Shown here: one piece after another, positions 1 through 10,875 of the stretch
Layout of the letters: each line of letters begins with the position of its first letter
Numbering within the stretch: the first letter of the stretch is position 1
From: Cordia subcordata
Taxonomy: Eukaryota > Streptophyta > Magnoliopsida > Boraginales > Cordiaceae
DNA: 64,000 nt
Assembly: GCA_028554755.1 (NCBI GenBank)
Contig: JAPTOF010000006.1
Coordinates: 14,197,001 to 14,261,000 of the forward strand
Direction of reading: 5' to 3'
The notes under the pieces: model-generated
Databases searched by the model: none
What the model was told of the DNA's origin: nothing
The model's input: the letters and a program-made list of their open reading frames with translations, nothing else
Position numbers and translations under genes: made by a program

Positions 1-803
1 CATGAAGTTAATATATAGCATATCAAAATTCCAAGCAAACATCTTATATGGAGCATTTGAGGATATGTTGAAAATGAGAAAATGTGCATTAAGGCCATAC
101 CATAACCAGGAGTGGTCGTTTTTCCTCCATCCTTTCCACTAATATGCAACATATGCTGAAGGATAAGGAAAGGCAAGGCTATCTCCTTTTTCTTCCTAAG
201 GCTATAAAGGATATAAGCATCCATGATTGGAATTTTCCCATCATTGATATTCCTAGGAAGAATCACTTCACTCATGATTTTAAGAGCAAGCCTTGTATTA
301 ACATCAACATCTCTTAATAGTGGAAGAATCAAATTTGGATCTTTAGGCCCTACTTTCTCCCACATAAATCTTATGACGTCACCCGGGATGGCGGTTCCCT
401 TAATTCCTTCTGGCCATCCTTGACTATTATAATGACCTTCCCCTTCAATAGGTATTTGAAATATATTATGCAAAATGGCCTCATTAAGCACAAAGTTTAC
501 CCCACAAACTGTTGAAGCTAATTCTAGTCTTGGGCTTCTACAATGTATCTCAAGATTTTCATAGAACTCAATCACTAACTTATCTTGTACATCACAATGC
601 AAATGAAGAAAGGCATTCTATCTATCAAATAGTAGCAAGATATTAGTGCCAGCAAAGTCAGAGTCCACGATATATTTACCGTAGAGAATTGATTGCTTCC
701 CTTGAATCTTGGATGCCGGAGGTGGTGGTGGTGGAGGAGATTGAGTTCTTGCCCTTTTTCCTTTTCTCCCACGTGCTTGACTTTTTCCTCTAAGATTCAC
801 CAT
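1..803 (-). pseudogene. Extra ORF downstream of Copia pol, putative plant transposon protein-like (partial)
   Basis: Starting at ATG 803-801, a minus-strand frame reads through a basic, proline-rich N terminus (start MVNLRGKSQARGRKGKR, then a run of seven prolines). It meets one TAG at 618-620 and stays open in the same frame to the window edge. The body includes segments such as LVIEFYENLEIH, CGVNFVLNEAILHNIFQIP and GWPEGIKG, which resemble the putative plant transposon protein family often found as the third, env-like ORF of plant LTR elements. It lies in the same orientation as the Copia pol and about 380 bases after its stop codon, as expected for a Sirevirus extra ORF. The family assignment is from memory of sequence style and is moderate. 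The single stop and the window edge make the entry partial and probably non-functional. Confidence 0.55.
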
Positions 804-1179
804 GATTTTGCGTTGTTTTTGTGAAAATAATCGGTAAAATCTTTGTTTTTTGAAGTGGGCAAGCCAATTTTAGGAAGAAATTTGGAAGAAAACGGTTGAA
901 AATTGAAGATTTTGAGATGGGTTTGAGCGAATTTTGGTTAGGGTTAAAAAGAAATTGAGAGAATGTGGTGAAATTGGGGTGAAAACCCCCAATTTTTTAA
1001 CCATGTCTGCGTTCAGTCGGTCGACCTGCTGGTCGCGGGGGGTCGACCGGCTAGGTCGACCGTCCGGATCAGAGAGCTCATTAAAAAAAATTCTTTCAGT
1101 CGGTCGACCGGCTTGGTCAGAAAGTGCATAAATTGCTTATTTTTCATACCCAAGCCACATGAACACATATATATGCCAT
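804..1179 (-). other. Spacer between Copia pol stop and the extra ORF
   Basis: This untranslated stretch separates the pol stop (near 1180) from the ATG of the extra ORF. It holds a GC-rich palindromic block at 1012-1115 (separate entry) followed, in element sense, by a C/T-rich leader. No coding potential was seen. It may act as leader or internal promoter for the extra ORF, but that is inference. Confidence 0.5.
1012..1115. repeat. GGTCGACC palindromic GC-rich module, internal copy
   Basis: Three GGTCGACC-type palindromes (around 1018, 1050 and 1100) stand out in AT-rich surroundings, together with GTCCGGATCAGAGAGCTC. Read on the minus strand, this matches the CTCTCTG-(N)-CCGG spacing seen in the LTR copies of the module at 5018, 10380 and 13960. 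Here it lies inside the Copia element, just upstream of the extra ORF. Confidence 0.75.
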
Positions 1180-3705
1180 CTAACTACATTTTATCATTCC
1201 AATTTCTCTCTTAATCTTGCAAAATTGATCCTCATGCAAAGGTTTAGTGAAAATATCAGCAACTTGATGTAAAGTATCAACAAATTCAAGAATTATATCA
1301 CCTTTTTGTATATGATCTCTAATGAAATGGTGTCTAATTTCAATATGCTTAGTTCTTGAGTGTTGAATTGGGTTCTTAGTAAGATTAATTGCACTAGTAT
1401 TATCACAATATATAGGAATATGATCATACTTCAATCCATAATCAAGTAAATTTTGTTTCATCCACAATATTTGTGCCACACAACTACCAGCTGCAATATA
1501 TTCAGCTTCGGTGGTAGAAATGGCAACGCTATTTTGTTTCCTACAAGACCAAGATACTAAGGAATGTCCTAAGAATTGGCATGTTCCACTAGTGCTCTTA
1601 CGATCTATTTTGCAACCAGCATAGTCAGCATCAGAAAAACCACATAGATCAAACGACGTTCCTTTAGCATACCAAAGCCCTAAATAAATTGTTCCCTTAA
1701 GATATCTAATTATTCTTTTTACATCTGTTAAGTGACTTTCCTTAGGATTGGATTGAAACCTAGCACATAAGCACATTGAGAACATGATATCAGGTCTAGA
1801 GGCAGTCAAATATAATAGGCTACCGATCATACCTCTATATTTCTTCTCGTCTACTGATTTACCTTTGTCATCTTTATCTAGCTTAGTTGAGGGACTCATG
1901 GGAGTTCCAATCTCCTTTGCATCTTCAAGTCCAAATTTCTTGATGATTTCCTTGGTGTATTTGGCTTGATTTATGAAGATCCCTTCTTTTGCTTGTTTGA
2001 TTTGAAGTCCGAGGAAGAAAGTTAATTCTCCCATCATGCTCATCTCGAACTCCTTGTGCATGCACTTTGAAAAGTTCTCACACAAGGAAACATTAGTAGC
2101 ACAAAAAATTATATCATCTACATAGATTTGGACAAGTAGAATGTCATTGTCTTTTCTTTTGATAAATAGGGTTGAATCAAGTTTTCCTCTTTCGAAATTG
2201 TTTTCAAGCAAAAATCCACTAAGTCTTTCATATCAAGCTCTAGGAGCTTGCTTTAAGCCATATAAAGCCTTTTCTAGTTTAAAAACATGATTAGAAAAAC
2301 ATGAATCTTCAAAACCAGGGGGTTGTTCAACATAAACTTCTTCTTCAATGAATCCATTTAAAAATGCACTTTTCACATCCATTTGATAAAGTTTAAAGTC
2401 CATGTGACATGCAAATGCAAGTAACATACGAATGGATTCAAGTCTAGCTACAAGAGCATAGGTTTCATCATAATCAATTCCTTCTTCTTGATTGTAACCT
2501 TGTGCAACTAGTCTAGCCTTATTCCTAGTCACTATTCCGGCTTCATCTAATTTGTTTCTGAATACCCATTTGGTTCCAATTACCGGTCTATCTTTAGATC
2601 TTTCAACTAGCTTCCAAACTTTATTTCTCTCAAATTGATTGAGTTCTTCTTGCATTGCTATTATCCAATTATCATCTAGTAGAGCTTCTTTTACATTTTT
2701 TGGGTTCAATATGTGAAATAAATGCATGATGCTCACAGAAAGTGCTAATATTACGCCTAGTTCTTACACCTTCATTTGGATTACCGAGAATAAGATCTTG
2801 AGGATGGTTTCTCACAAACTTCCAACTCTTTGGTAGATCTTCATGAGGTTCTTTTGTTTCATCATCTTTGGTTGAGTAATGTTTGATTTCCTCATTTTCT
2901 TGAGACCTCCTTTCTTGAAGTTCTTCTTCTTGCTTCGTTTCTTTGTCTTTTGGAGTTGGATCTTCAAGCGTTGTCTTTTCCAAAAGATAACCTGCATCAT
3001 CAATTTCCTTTCTCGGCTCAAATGGATTAGTCTCATCAAATGTAACATGTATTGATTCTTCCACAACAAGAGTTCTCTTATTATATACCCTATATGCTTT
3101 GCTCTTTGGGGAATAACCTAAGAATATTCCTTCATCGGATTTAGAATCAAACTTTCTTAAGTGGTCCTTAGTGTTTAGAATAAAACATTTACAACCAAAT
3201 ACCTTGAAGTATGATACTTTAGGTGTTTTGCCATACCATAGTTCATATGGATTTTTGTTTAAAATAGGTCTAATCAATACTCTATTTTGCACATAGCATG
3301 CAGTATTTATGGCTTCACTCCAAAAATATATCGGCAAGTTGTGTTCTTTTAGCATAGTCCTTGCCATTTCTTGTAACGTACGATTCTTCCTCTCTACTAC
3401 CCCATTTTGTTGAGGAGTACGAGGGGCCAAAAAGTTATGCTCAATGCCATGTTCATCACAAAAGTTCATGAAAGGAGTATTCACATATTCGGTGCCATTA
3501 TCACTGCGGATGCAAGTTATAAAATAGCCTTTCTTATTTTGCACTTTTCTACACAATCTTGCAAATTCATTGAAGGCATCATTTTTATGTGCAAGAAACA
3601 TGACCCATGTAAATCTAGTGTAATCATCAACTACAACAAATGTGTACCTAGATCCTCCTAAGCTTGCCACATCAATGGGTCCAAACAAATCCATATGTAG
3701 TAGTT
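1180..3705 (-). pseudogene. Copia pol: integrase core, reverse transcriptase and RNase H
   Basis: Read on the minus strand, the integrase core comes first (3694-2672). It starts MDLFGPIDVASLGG, with RSDNGTEY and PQQNGVVERKNRT supplying the later Asp and Glu of the D,D,E triad. Reverse transcriptase follows ([21 protein letters not shown], then YVDDI at the catalytic site), and RNase H last (GFSDADYAGC, STTEAEYIAA, DNTSAINLT). There is a frame change between the integrase tail and RT (about 2736-2672) and an in-frame TGA at about 2230 where the family has Trp (after LKQAPRA). The frame is also cut at 3705 by the insertion of another element. It resumes at 10876 after one copy of the 5-bp target duplication. 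RNase H ends in KREIGMIKCS and a normal stop. The domains are easily recognised, so decay is modest. Confidence 0.92.
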
Positions 3706-4645
3706 TGATGTCTTCTTACGAGTGCAAGTTTTAAAAGACCCGCAAGCGTACGGATTGTGCAATACAGTGTTTACGAGTACGGGTGTCGAACCACAGGGAG
3801 GCGTGAATATCGTGAATGTATCCTATGCTTGGTGTCCTAAAAGAGCTAAAAAGAAAGATCTAAACTAAGTGTACTTTTTCTTGTGAAGGTTTAGATTGTC
3901 GGGAGCTCTAAGTAAATAAAAAAAAACTAAACTATGAATAAAAACAAAAGGGACGCAGGTTGATTGAGAAGAAACTAACAATTGGAAAGAGATTAGGGTG
4001 ACTTGGACTTATGAATGGGTAACTCCATACTCAAATGCTATGGGATTAAGGGATGATGGCTAACTATCAAAAGTGCTCTTAACTAGGTTGTTAGTTAGTG
4101 TCCTGATTTCCCCCTAAGACGCGGTGCGGGTCCGTCCCTAGGCGACGTCTCCTAGAGCTACGGCGTGGTCCTTATGACCTAGGGCCTCAAGAGGGTCTAC
4201 TTAACTTCCTAGGTGGCTTAGAATGAACCTACCCTAGTACCTAAACCATTGGCTGGGTTTAAAGCCAAGACCTAGTGTTGCCAAGGTCGACTAAATCTAT
4301 CCTGAAACCTATTGGCTGGATTTAAAGCTAAAGGAAACTCGACCTAGATTAGCCCTAAATTATACTCCGTCATTCTAAAATCACTACAGCAGGATTTGAC
4401 TAACATTCATACACATGTGATATTGAAATTATGCTTGTTACTAGGCATGCAAATACGCATATAGACATGAATAAAAGCACTACCCACTTCATAACGTCCA
4501 TGTATAAACACAGACATGAGTACAACATGGATTAGATGTGTTTAGTAACAAACAAACTTCAATTAATATATATGTACTCATCTAAGTATTCTATCAACCA
4601 TATAGATATGAATGAAAGAACACCCAATTAAACAAAACAAATCAA

Positions 4646-4683
<38 letters not shown>

Positions 4684-5497
4684 GCCATCATATCCCATAT
4701 CATAAGAGTATAAAATTAACCCATTGCATAAGTTTTATCACCCTATACAAGCCTACTCAGACATAATAGAAAATAGAATGAAAGAGATATAACGAAACTC
4801 CCCTTTCATCCTAGCGAATTTAGAACACAGCTTGTAAACAATCTCGATTCCAAAGCGTTTGAATCCTCTAACGAAACTTGGTTTTTCGTGAAAAGTATGT
4901 GAAAAGGGTGTGTGAGGCGGCTAGGGAATAGGGTTAAGTGTGTGTGAGAATAGGTGTGAAGTGTGTGTAAAAACTCCCCCTCATTCTGCTCCGCATCGGG
5001 CTTTATTTATAGGTTCGTGCATAGCCGGTCGACCGGCTAGGTCGACCGCCTCTGGAGTACTCGACCGGCTTTCTTCAAGGGCTCTCTGGAGTGGCCGGTC
5101 GACCCGCACTTGAAGGGGGTCGTCCGGTTTTTCGACGAAGCTCTCTGGTGGGGCCGGTCGACCTAGTCGGTCGACCGGCTATTCTTCCTTAGCGTCCGGC
5201 TAACTTCCTTCATCCAATTTTTCGTCATTTCGGCCTTTAGTCTTCTCTCTTAGACCCGTGCATGTCCTATCTTCATCACCTTTCATCGTCCAATCTTTGT
5301 CTTAACCCAGAGTTCACCTAAATCATTGAAAACAAGCAATTAGTGTAGCAATTTATCTCTTAAACTCAATATGCACATTTGTTTACACAAGCCTATTCCT
5401 ATCAAAAGTACTACACTAATGCATCATTATAAGCATTCAACACCTCTAAAATATAAGTAAACGGCAATGCAAACACACACCAAATCACAACTCATCA
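3706..5497 (-). repeat. 3' LTR of the nested non-autonomous element
   Basis: The 1792-bp LTR runs from TGATGTCTTC to CTCATCA on the plus strand. It aligns over its length with 9064-10875. It contains an (AT)n run near 4649-4680 and the palindromic GC-rich module at 5018-5200. Part of this module is shorter than in the other LTR. Confidence 0.93.
5018..5200. repeat. GGTCGACC palindromic GC-rich module in the 3' LTR
   Basis: The block carries AGCCGGTCGACCGGCTAGG and further GGTCGACC, GTCCGG and CTCTCTGG motifs between 5024 and 5190. Composition changes abruptly from AT-rich to GC-rich here. The same module is in the partner LTR, in the Copia LTR and in a solo LTR at 43690. In this copy the middle repeat has partly decayed compared with 10380-10560. 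Confidence 0.85.
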
Positions 5498-6916
5498 ACA
5501 CCCTCAAACCTTCTCCTTGCTTGTCCTCAAGCAAGCTTAATCTTCAATTTTATTTCTAAAGCTGATACAATGGATTGCCTAAAGGACTGACTCGCTATCG
5601 CATTAATTTGAGAAACATGAAGGGGCGTTCCTATTGTGAAGAGATCCCTAAGCCTCTTTGGATCTTCCCTCTACTCATAAGGGGTCTCGTTCCTCATGGG
5701 AATTTCCCAAGTAGCCAATCCACCACAAGCCTAGGATTCTAACTCACGCACTTGGGATATTGATATTTCGTGCTCCCTCAACTGACATGGCCTCCCTAAC
5801 ATACACCAACCCTCAAAGATAAGAAGAGAGAGTATACAGACACAACGGCTTTTTATAAGCCTTATTCACATGTCTACAAAGACGATAACTTGTGCTAAGT
5901 TGACATTGTGTCACTTATGCACTTATTCACTAACTTTTAGGTGCCTTTGGCTTTTTCTCTTTTTCACTTCATTCATAGAATTTTGCACCTTTTTGCCTCT
6001 TTTTTTTCAATCATTTTTTTTTTCTTTTTCATTGTATTGAATTCTCGAAAAGGAAGAAAAAGAAAGGCTTAAGCATATCAACAAGAACCAATCAAAGACG
6101 GGGCACTCACATCAATAACCCTTTTTCAACACTCTTTCCTACCAAGCTATGGGGTGGCTACAAGGGTTATTCTTTTGAGGTTCTCACTCCCCACAATTTT
6201 GAAGGGCATCCCCTCCAAGACTTAGATTTCAAACCACTTTATTCATTCCCCCACAATGCTTCTCATCTTCATAAATCAATAGAGTCAATCACAAAAGCCA
6301 ACGCAATGATCAACAAAGAAATAAACGACTCTATATGCATCAAAATTTTTCAATTTTCACCATTTTTATGCATGATGCAATCTACCCTAAGCAAGGTATA
6401 ACAAGAAAACCAAACTCCCACACCCCCAAACCTAAACTTTGCTTGTCCTCAAGCAAATAGAACGAAGCACAACAAAAACAAGCAAGTTATCATTACAAAA
6501 CAAGTAAAGGTGGTGGGGATAGGGTGCAAACAGGGGAACAAGTGGAGAAAGGATATATACAACCTTTTGTTCTTTTTGAAGCTCTTTTGATGCCAATGAT
6601 CAATAATTTGTCTACTAACCCTGTTTCTCAACAAATGACAAACACTCACAAAACACAAGATTAGTAGCATTTGCCATGCGAGCTTGCATTGGCATCATCA
6701 AACGATAAACAAGGTGTATGAAAAATGGGAAATGATAGAAGTGAGGATCAACACTTGGGAGGGTGAAAAAAAAGAAAAACAAAAAGCAATTGAAAATGAA
6801 AGAAAGATAATACTAAATGCAAATAAAAAAAAGGAAAAGCAAGGAAAGAAAATGAAATATAAACATGTTTAGGGTGCCTCCTAGCAGCGCTGGATTTAAC
6901 GCCTCAGGCGCTAGTG
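5498..6916 (-). other. Internal non-coding region of the nested element, with polypurine tract
   Basis: No ORF of note is present. On the minus strand the segment next to the 3' LTR is a purine-rich tract (complement of CACCCTCAAACCTTCTCC, 5499-5516), fit for plus-strand priming. A similar segment followed by the same TTGCTTGTCCTCAAGCAA (5516-5533) recurs about 0.9 kb away, where TTGCTTGTCCTCAAGCAA is at 6439-6456. The polypurine-tract region therefore seems to exist twice. pol is entirely missing. Confidence 0.6.
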
Positions 6917-8884
6917 TTAGAGCAATACATGTTTAAAATTGCAAGGCACAAATTGCCGAATATTCAACCAAGCACAGATAGTAGAAGGAACAGGGTCATG
7001 CAATAAATGATGGGGCCATAGATGTTCAATGCATCCCTTTTCTGGATCCCACCCCGAAACATAAAATGAGAATGTGTCTGCAAGTGTCGAAGGTGTCATG
7101 CATAAATGTGAAAGATCATGCCCCGCTTGCTCTCTAACTAACCACCCCATGGCCTTCTTTTCATAATCAAGAGCTAGGAACACACCCTCCCCATGGGTCA
7201 AAGATAGGTCTAATGCATGCAACATGAGAGAAGTGCTATTTAGCCCTAAATGAAAATGTTCTAAACTAGAAGGCATAAATGTGAGCTCCAAAAAGGGAGA
7301 CTCAACGGAATGGGAAAGGGGGGTTAGAACAACTCTCGGAGAAGGAAGGGCAAGGGTAAGGGATGATGAAGTACTACACTCTTCCTTTCCACAAGATATA
7401 ACATGTTCAAGCCTAGGTCGCTCTAACTCCTCTTGAGAGGTGGATTCGATCTTTATGGGCTCTATTTCCATCAATGAATCATCAAACATCCAAAGAGACC
7501 CACAAATCATTCTTCCAAGCACACCAATTTCTTTTTTATGTGTTTTCTTAGAGTTTCTATTCTCTTCAACATTATGGTTCTTAACTCCAAGAGACTTATC
7601 ATTTAAAACCTTCAAAATTGATGCCTTGTTTTCCCAAATGGATGACTTTAAACCTTCACTAGCTAAAGTCCCTTTAAATTCAACAACACATTCATCACTA
7701 GTGGGTGTCATCTCACCATCATGCTCTTCATACAGGGTAGACACACATGGAGGGGATAATGCGGACTCAATGGATTTCGGGTCATGGATGCGTGAATGCT
7801 CAAGGGAGGTGTGTACCCTAGACTCCCTAAATGTGGACTCGAAATGCAAATGAGTGCTATGATCATGAGACTCAACCTCCAAGTGTGCAGAATATGTGGG
7901 ATGAGGAGACAGAAAAGGCTCATGTGACTCAATGGAAGACATTGAAAGCTTAGGAGGATAGGGTACTACTTCCTCTAAAACATATTCATAAGAGTCACCA
8001 AGAACCAAATTATCATTAAGCTCATCCTCATCCTCACTACAAGATGTGATCTCTCCATCAACCTTTTTTTCTAATCGTCTCTCCAAGACATCATCTTTTT
8101 CACCACTATTTCTCTTATCTTTAGGTCTCTCTCTTATCTCTTCAACTTGTTCTAAAGGTATTTCAACGTTCTCGCTCATAAGTTGCACACTCTCAACCAT
8201 GCTCTTCAAACGCTCACCTAAAGATTTGGTGTCTCGCTTCAAACTCTCTAGTTCCTCTTGATTGGATTGGAGGAGAGATTGGGATTGCTCAAGCATTTGA
8301 TCTAATCGCTCCGAGAGTGAAGACATTACAGAAGAGGGTTCAATCGAGTGAAAATGGTAAATATCTTGATTGGGGTCACTATAAGCACAACCATTATAAA
8401 ACTCGAAGGAAGTTTGGGTGGGAAATGACGGTGCAGGAGATGGACTTTCAAAGCAATGAGGTGGAAAATATGAAAAGTCATCTTGATCCCAATATGAAGA
8501 TGCATGATATTGCTCCCTAGAATCATAATAATTGGATGAAGATGCATGCATGGGCATATGATTGCTAGGGGCATAGGGTATAGCATGCAATCGGGGATAA
8601 GGGTGGAAGGTAGGGCAAGTATTGGAATCATGAGCTTGGCTTCCACATAGATTGCAAAAACAAGAATATGCATCCTTATAGTCATGATTACTAAATGAAG
8701 ATGCATGAGGTGATGCATGACTATAGGGGTCGTAATTAGCACTTACCCTAGGTTGGGAATTGTCATAGGGGCAAAAGAAAGTTTGATGCTCATAACTTCC
8801 ACACACGCGACATGCAATGGGAACATGTTCAGGTAATGGGGAAGAGGATACAAGTGACCACCATGATGCATTAGGATCATTCAT
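6917..8884 (-). CDS. Intact 655-residue ORF with two CCHC zinc knuckles in a non-autonomous LTR element
   Basis: The ORF starts at ATG 8884 soon after the leader that follows the primer site and is open for 655 codons. I do not recognise the protein as a known gag, but its N terminus has two CX2CX4HX4C knuckles, at residues 25-38 (CRVCGSYEHQTFFC) and 77-90 (CNLCGSQAHDSNTC). These are spaced by a Ser/His/Tyr-rich linker. A heptad-like, Leu/Glu/Gln-rich stretch follows at about 185-275, probably a coiled coil, then an acidic middle region and a C-terminal part with several Trp residues. Zinc knuckles and a coiled coil would suit an RNA-binding gag-like particle protein, but they lie N-terminally, whereas the gag knuckle is normally C-terminal. 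No protease or polymerase motif is present. The intact frame in a young element suggests selection or recency. Function is unknown. Confidence 0.7.
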   Translation of the reverse strand: MNDPNASWWSLVSSSPLPEHVPIACRVCGSYEHQTFFCPYDNSQPRVSANYDPYSHASPHASSFSNHDYKDAYSCFCNLCGSQAHDSNTCPTFHPYPRLHAIPYAPSNHMPMHASSSNYYDSREQYHASSYWDQDDFSYFPPHCFESPSPAPSFPTQTSFEFYNGCAYSDPNQDIYHFHSIEPSSVMSSLSERLDQMLEQSQSLLQSNQEELESLKRDTKSLGERLKSMVESVQLMSENVEIPLEQVEEIRERPKDKRNSGEKDDVLERRLEKKVDGEITSCSEDEDELNDNLVLGDSYEYVLEEVVPYPPKLSMSSIESHEPFLSPHPTYSAHLEVESHDHSTHLHFESTFRESRVHTSLEHSRIHDPKSIESALSPPCVSTLYEEHDGEMTPTSDECVVEFKGTLASEGLKSSIWENKASILKVLNDKSLGVKNHNVEENRNSKKTHKKEIGVLGRMICGSLWMFDDSLMEIEPIKIESTSQEELERPRLEHVISCGKEECSTSSSLTLALPSPRVVLTPLSHSVESPFLELTFMPSSLEHFHLGLNSTSLMLHALDLSLTHGEGVFLALDYEKKAMGWLVREQAGHDLSHLCMTPSTLADTFSFYVSGWDPEKGCIEHLWPHHLLHDPVPSTICAWLNIRQFVPCNFKHVLL

Positions 8885-9040
8885 GATTAATTGACACTAG
8901 TAAACCTCTTCACAATGCTCAACAATTTTTTTTTTGAATTTTTTTTATTAATCAAAATAATCAAAACATGAAAGAAAAGATAAAACAACATGTAACAAGC
9001 TAAGACACACACAAACTAAGAAACCAAACAAATGTTGCCT

Positions 9041-9057
9041 CCTCGGCAACGGCGCCA
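9041..9057 (-). other. Primer binding site, tRNA-Asp type
   Basis: The plus strand reads CCTCGGCAACGGCGCCA, which matches the 3' end of plant tRNA-Asp apart from one base. On the minus strand it is the usual TGGCGCCGTTGCC site. It lies six bases from the 5' LTR border at 9064, which sets the element's orientation. Confidence 0.85.
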
Positions 9058-9063
9058 AAAACT

Positions 9064-10006
9064 TGATGTCTTCTTACGAGTGCAAGTTTTAAAAGACCCG
9101 CAAGCGTACGGATCGTGCAATACAGTGTTTACGAGTGCGGGTGTCGAACCACAGGGAGGCGTGAATATCGTGAATGTATCCTATGCTTGGTGTCCTAAAA
9201 GAGCTAAAAAGAAAGATCTAAACTAAGTGTACTTTTTCTTGTGAAGGTTTAGATTGTCGGGAGCTCTAAGTAAATAAAAAAAAAACTAAACTATGAATAA
9301 AAACAAAAGGGACGCAGGTTGATTGAGAAGAAACTAACAATTGGAAAGAGATTAGGGTGACTTGGACTTATGAATGGGTAACTCCATACTCAAATGCTAT
9401 GGGATTAAGGGATGATGGCTAACTATCAAAAGTGCTCTTAACTAGGTTGTTAGTTGGTGTCCTGATTTCCCCCTAGGACGCGGTGCGGGTCCGTCCCTAG
9501 GCGACGTCTCCTAGAGCTACGGCGTGGTCCTTATGACCTAGGGCCTCAAGAGGGTCTAGTTAACTTCCTAGGTGGCTTAGAATGAACCTACCCTAGTACC
9601 TAAACCATTGGCTGGGTTTAAAGCCAAAACCTAGTGTTGCCAAGGTCGACTAAATCTATCCTGAAACCTATTGGCTGGATTTAAAGCCAAAGGAAACTCG
9701 ACCTAGATTAGCCCTAAATTATACTCCGTCATTCTAAAATCACTACAGCAGTATTTGACTAACATTCATACACATGTGATATTGAAATTATGCTTGTTAC
9801 TAGGCATGCAAATACGCATATAGACATGAATAAAAGCACTACCCACTTCATAACATCCATGTAGAAACACATAGACATGAGTACAGCATGGATTAGATGT
9901 GTTTAGTAACAAACAAACTTCAATTAATATATATGTACTCATCTAAGTATTCTATCAACCATATAGACATGAATGAAAGAACACCCAATTAAACAAAACA
10001 AATCAA

Positions 10007-10044
<38 letters not shown>

Positions 10045-10875
10045 GCCATCATATCCCATATCATAAGAGTATAAAATTAACCCATTACATAAGTTTTATC
10101 ACCCTATACAAGCCTACTCAGACATAATAGAAAATAGAATGAAAGAGATATAACGAAACTCCCCTTTCATCCTAGCGAATTTAGAACACAGCTTGTAAAC
10201 AATCTCGAATCCAAAGCGTTTGAATCCTCTAACGAAACTTGGTTCTTCGTGAAAAGTATGTGAAAAGGATGTGTGAGGCGGCTAGGGAATAGGGTTAAGT
10301 GTGTGTGAGAATAGGTGTGAAGTGTGTGTAAAAACTCCCCCTCATTCTGCTCCGCATCGGGCTTTATTTATAGGTTCGCGCATAGCCGGTCGACCGGCTA
10401 GGTCGACCGGCCTCTGGAGTACTCGACTGGCTTTCTTCAAAGGCTCTCCGGAGTGGCCGGTCGACCTAGCCGGTCGACCGGCTCTTGAAGGGGGGTCGTC
10501 CGGCTTTTCGACGAAGCTCTCTGGAGTGGCCGGTCGACCTAGTCAGTCGATCGGCTATTCTTCCTTAGCGTCCGGTTAACTTCCTTCATCCAATTTTTCG
10601 TTATTTCGGCCTTTAGTCTTCTCCCTTAGACCCGTGCATGTCCTATCTTCATCACCTTTCATCGTCCAATCTTTGTCTTAACCCAGAGTTCACCTAAATC
10701 ATTGAAAACAAGCAATTAGTGTAGCAATTTATCTCTTAAACTCAATATGCACATTTGTTTACACTGAAGCCTATTCCTATCAAAAGTACTACACTAATGC
10801 ATCATTATAAGCATTCAACACCTCTAAAATATAAGTAAACGGCAATGCAAACACACACCAAATCACAACTCATCA
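9064..10875 (-). repeat. 5' LTR of the nested non-autonomous element
   Basis: The 1812-bp LTR begins TGATGTC and ends CATCA on the plus strand, and is followed directly by the target duplication TAGTT. It is highly similar to 3706-5497. It holds an (AT)n run at about 10012-10041 and the best preserved copy of the GGTCGACC module at 10380-10560. Confidence 0.93.
10380..10560. repeat. GGTCGACC palindromic GC-rich module in the 5' LTR
   Basis: The 14-bp perfect palindrome GCCGGTCGACCGGC occurs at about 10385 and 10470. Other GGTCGACC cores, CTCTCTGGAGTGGCCGG units and GTCCGGCTTTTC boxes lie between them. The arrangement looks like an imperfect tandem array of a unit of about 60-80 bp. It lies in the half of the LTR that is upstream of the primer site in element sense, so a promoter role is possible. 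Confidence 0.85.

Larger units (their letters stand above)
3706..10875 (-). mobile_element. Non-autonomous LTR retrotransposon nested in the Copia element
   Basis: Two long direct repeats (3706-5497 and 9064-10875) begin TG and end CA. They are flanked by the identical 5-bp duplication TAGTT at 3701-3705 and 10876-10880, so the borders are exact. A primer binding site matching the 3' end of plant tRNA-Asp next to the right LTR fixes the sense as minus, with the 5' LTR on the right. The only long ORF (8884-6917) lacks protease, RT, RNase H and integrase, so the element depends on enzymes made elsewhere. The tRNA-Asp primer points to the Athila/Tat side of Gypsy. By eye the two LTRs differ at roughly 30 positions plus small indels over about 1.8 kb, which suggests a fairly young insertion. 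Confidence 0.93.

Noticed and set aside
4647..4680. (AT)n tract as a functional site
   Set aside because: It is a simple repeat of variable length between the two LTRs, as in other microsatellites at 10012, 41205 and 63597.
6684..6872. Lys/Glu-rich 62-codon frame in the nested element
   Set aside because: A-rich low-complexity DNA without family resemblance.
7440..7853. 137-codon plus-strand frame
   Set aside because: Antisense shadow of the 655-residue ORF at 6917-8884.
10301..10579. 92-codon frame with repeated AGRP motifs
   Set aside because: It is produced by the GGTCGACC palindromic repeats of the LTR and includes stretches of promoter-like DNA. There is no family and no conserved start.
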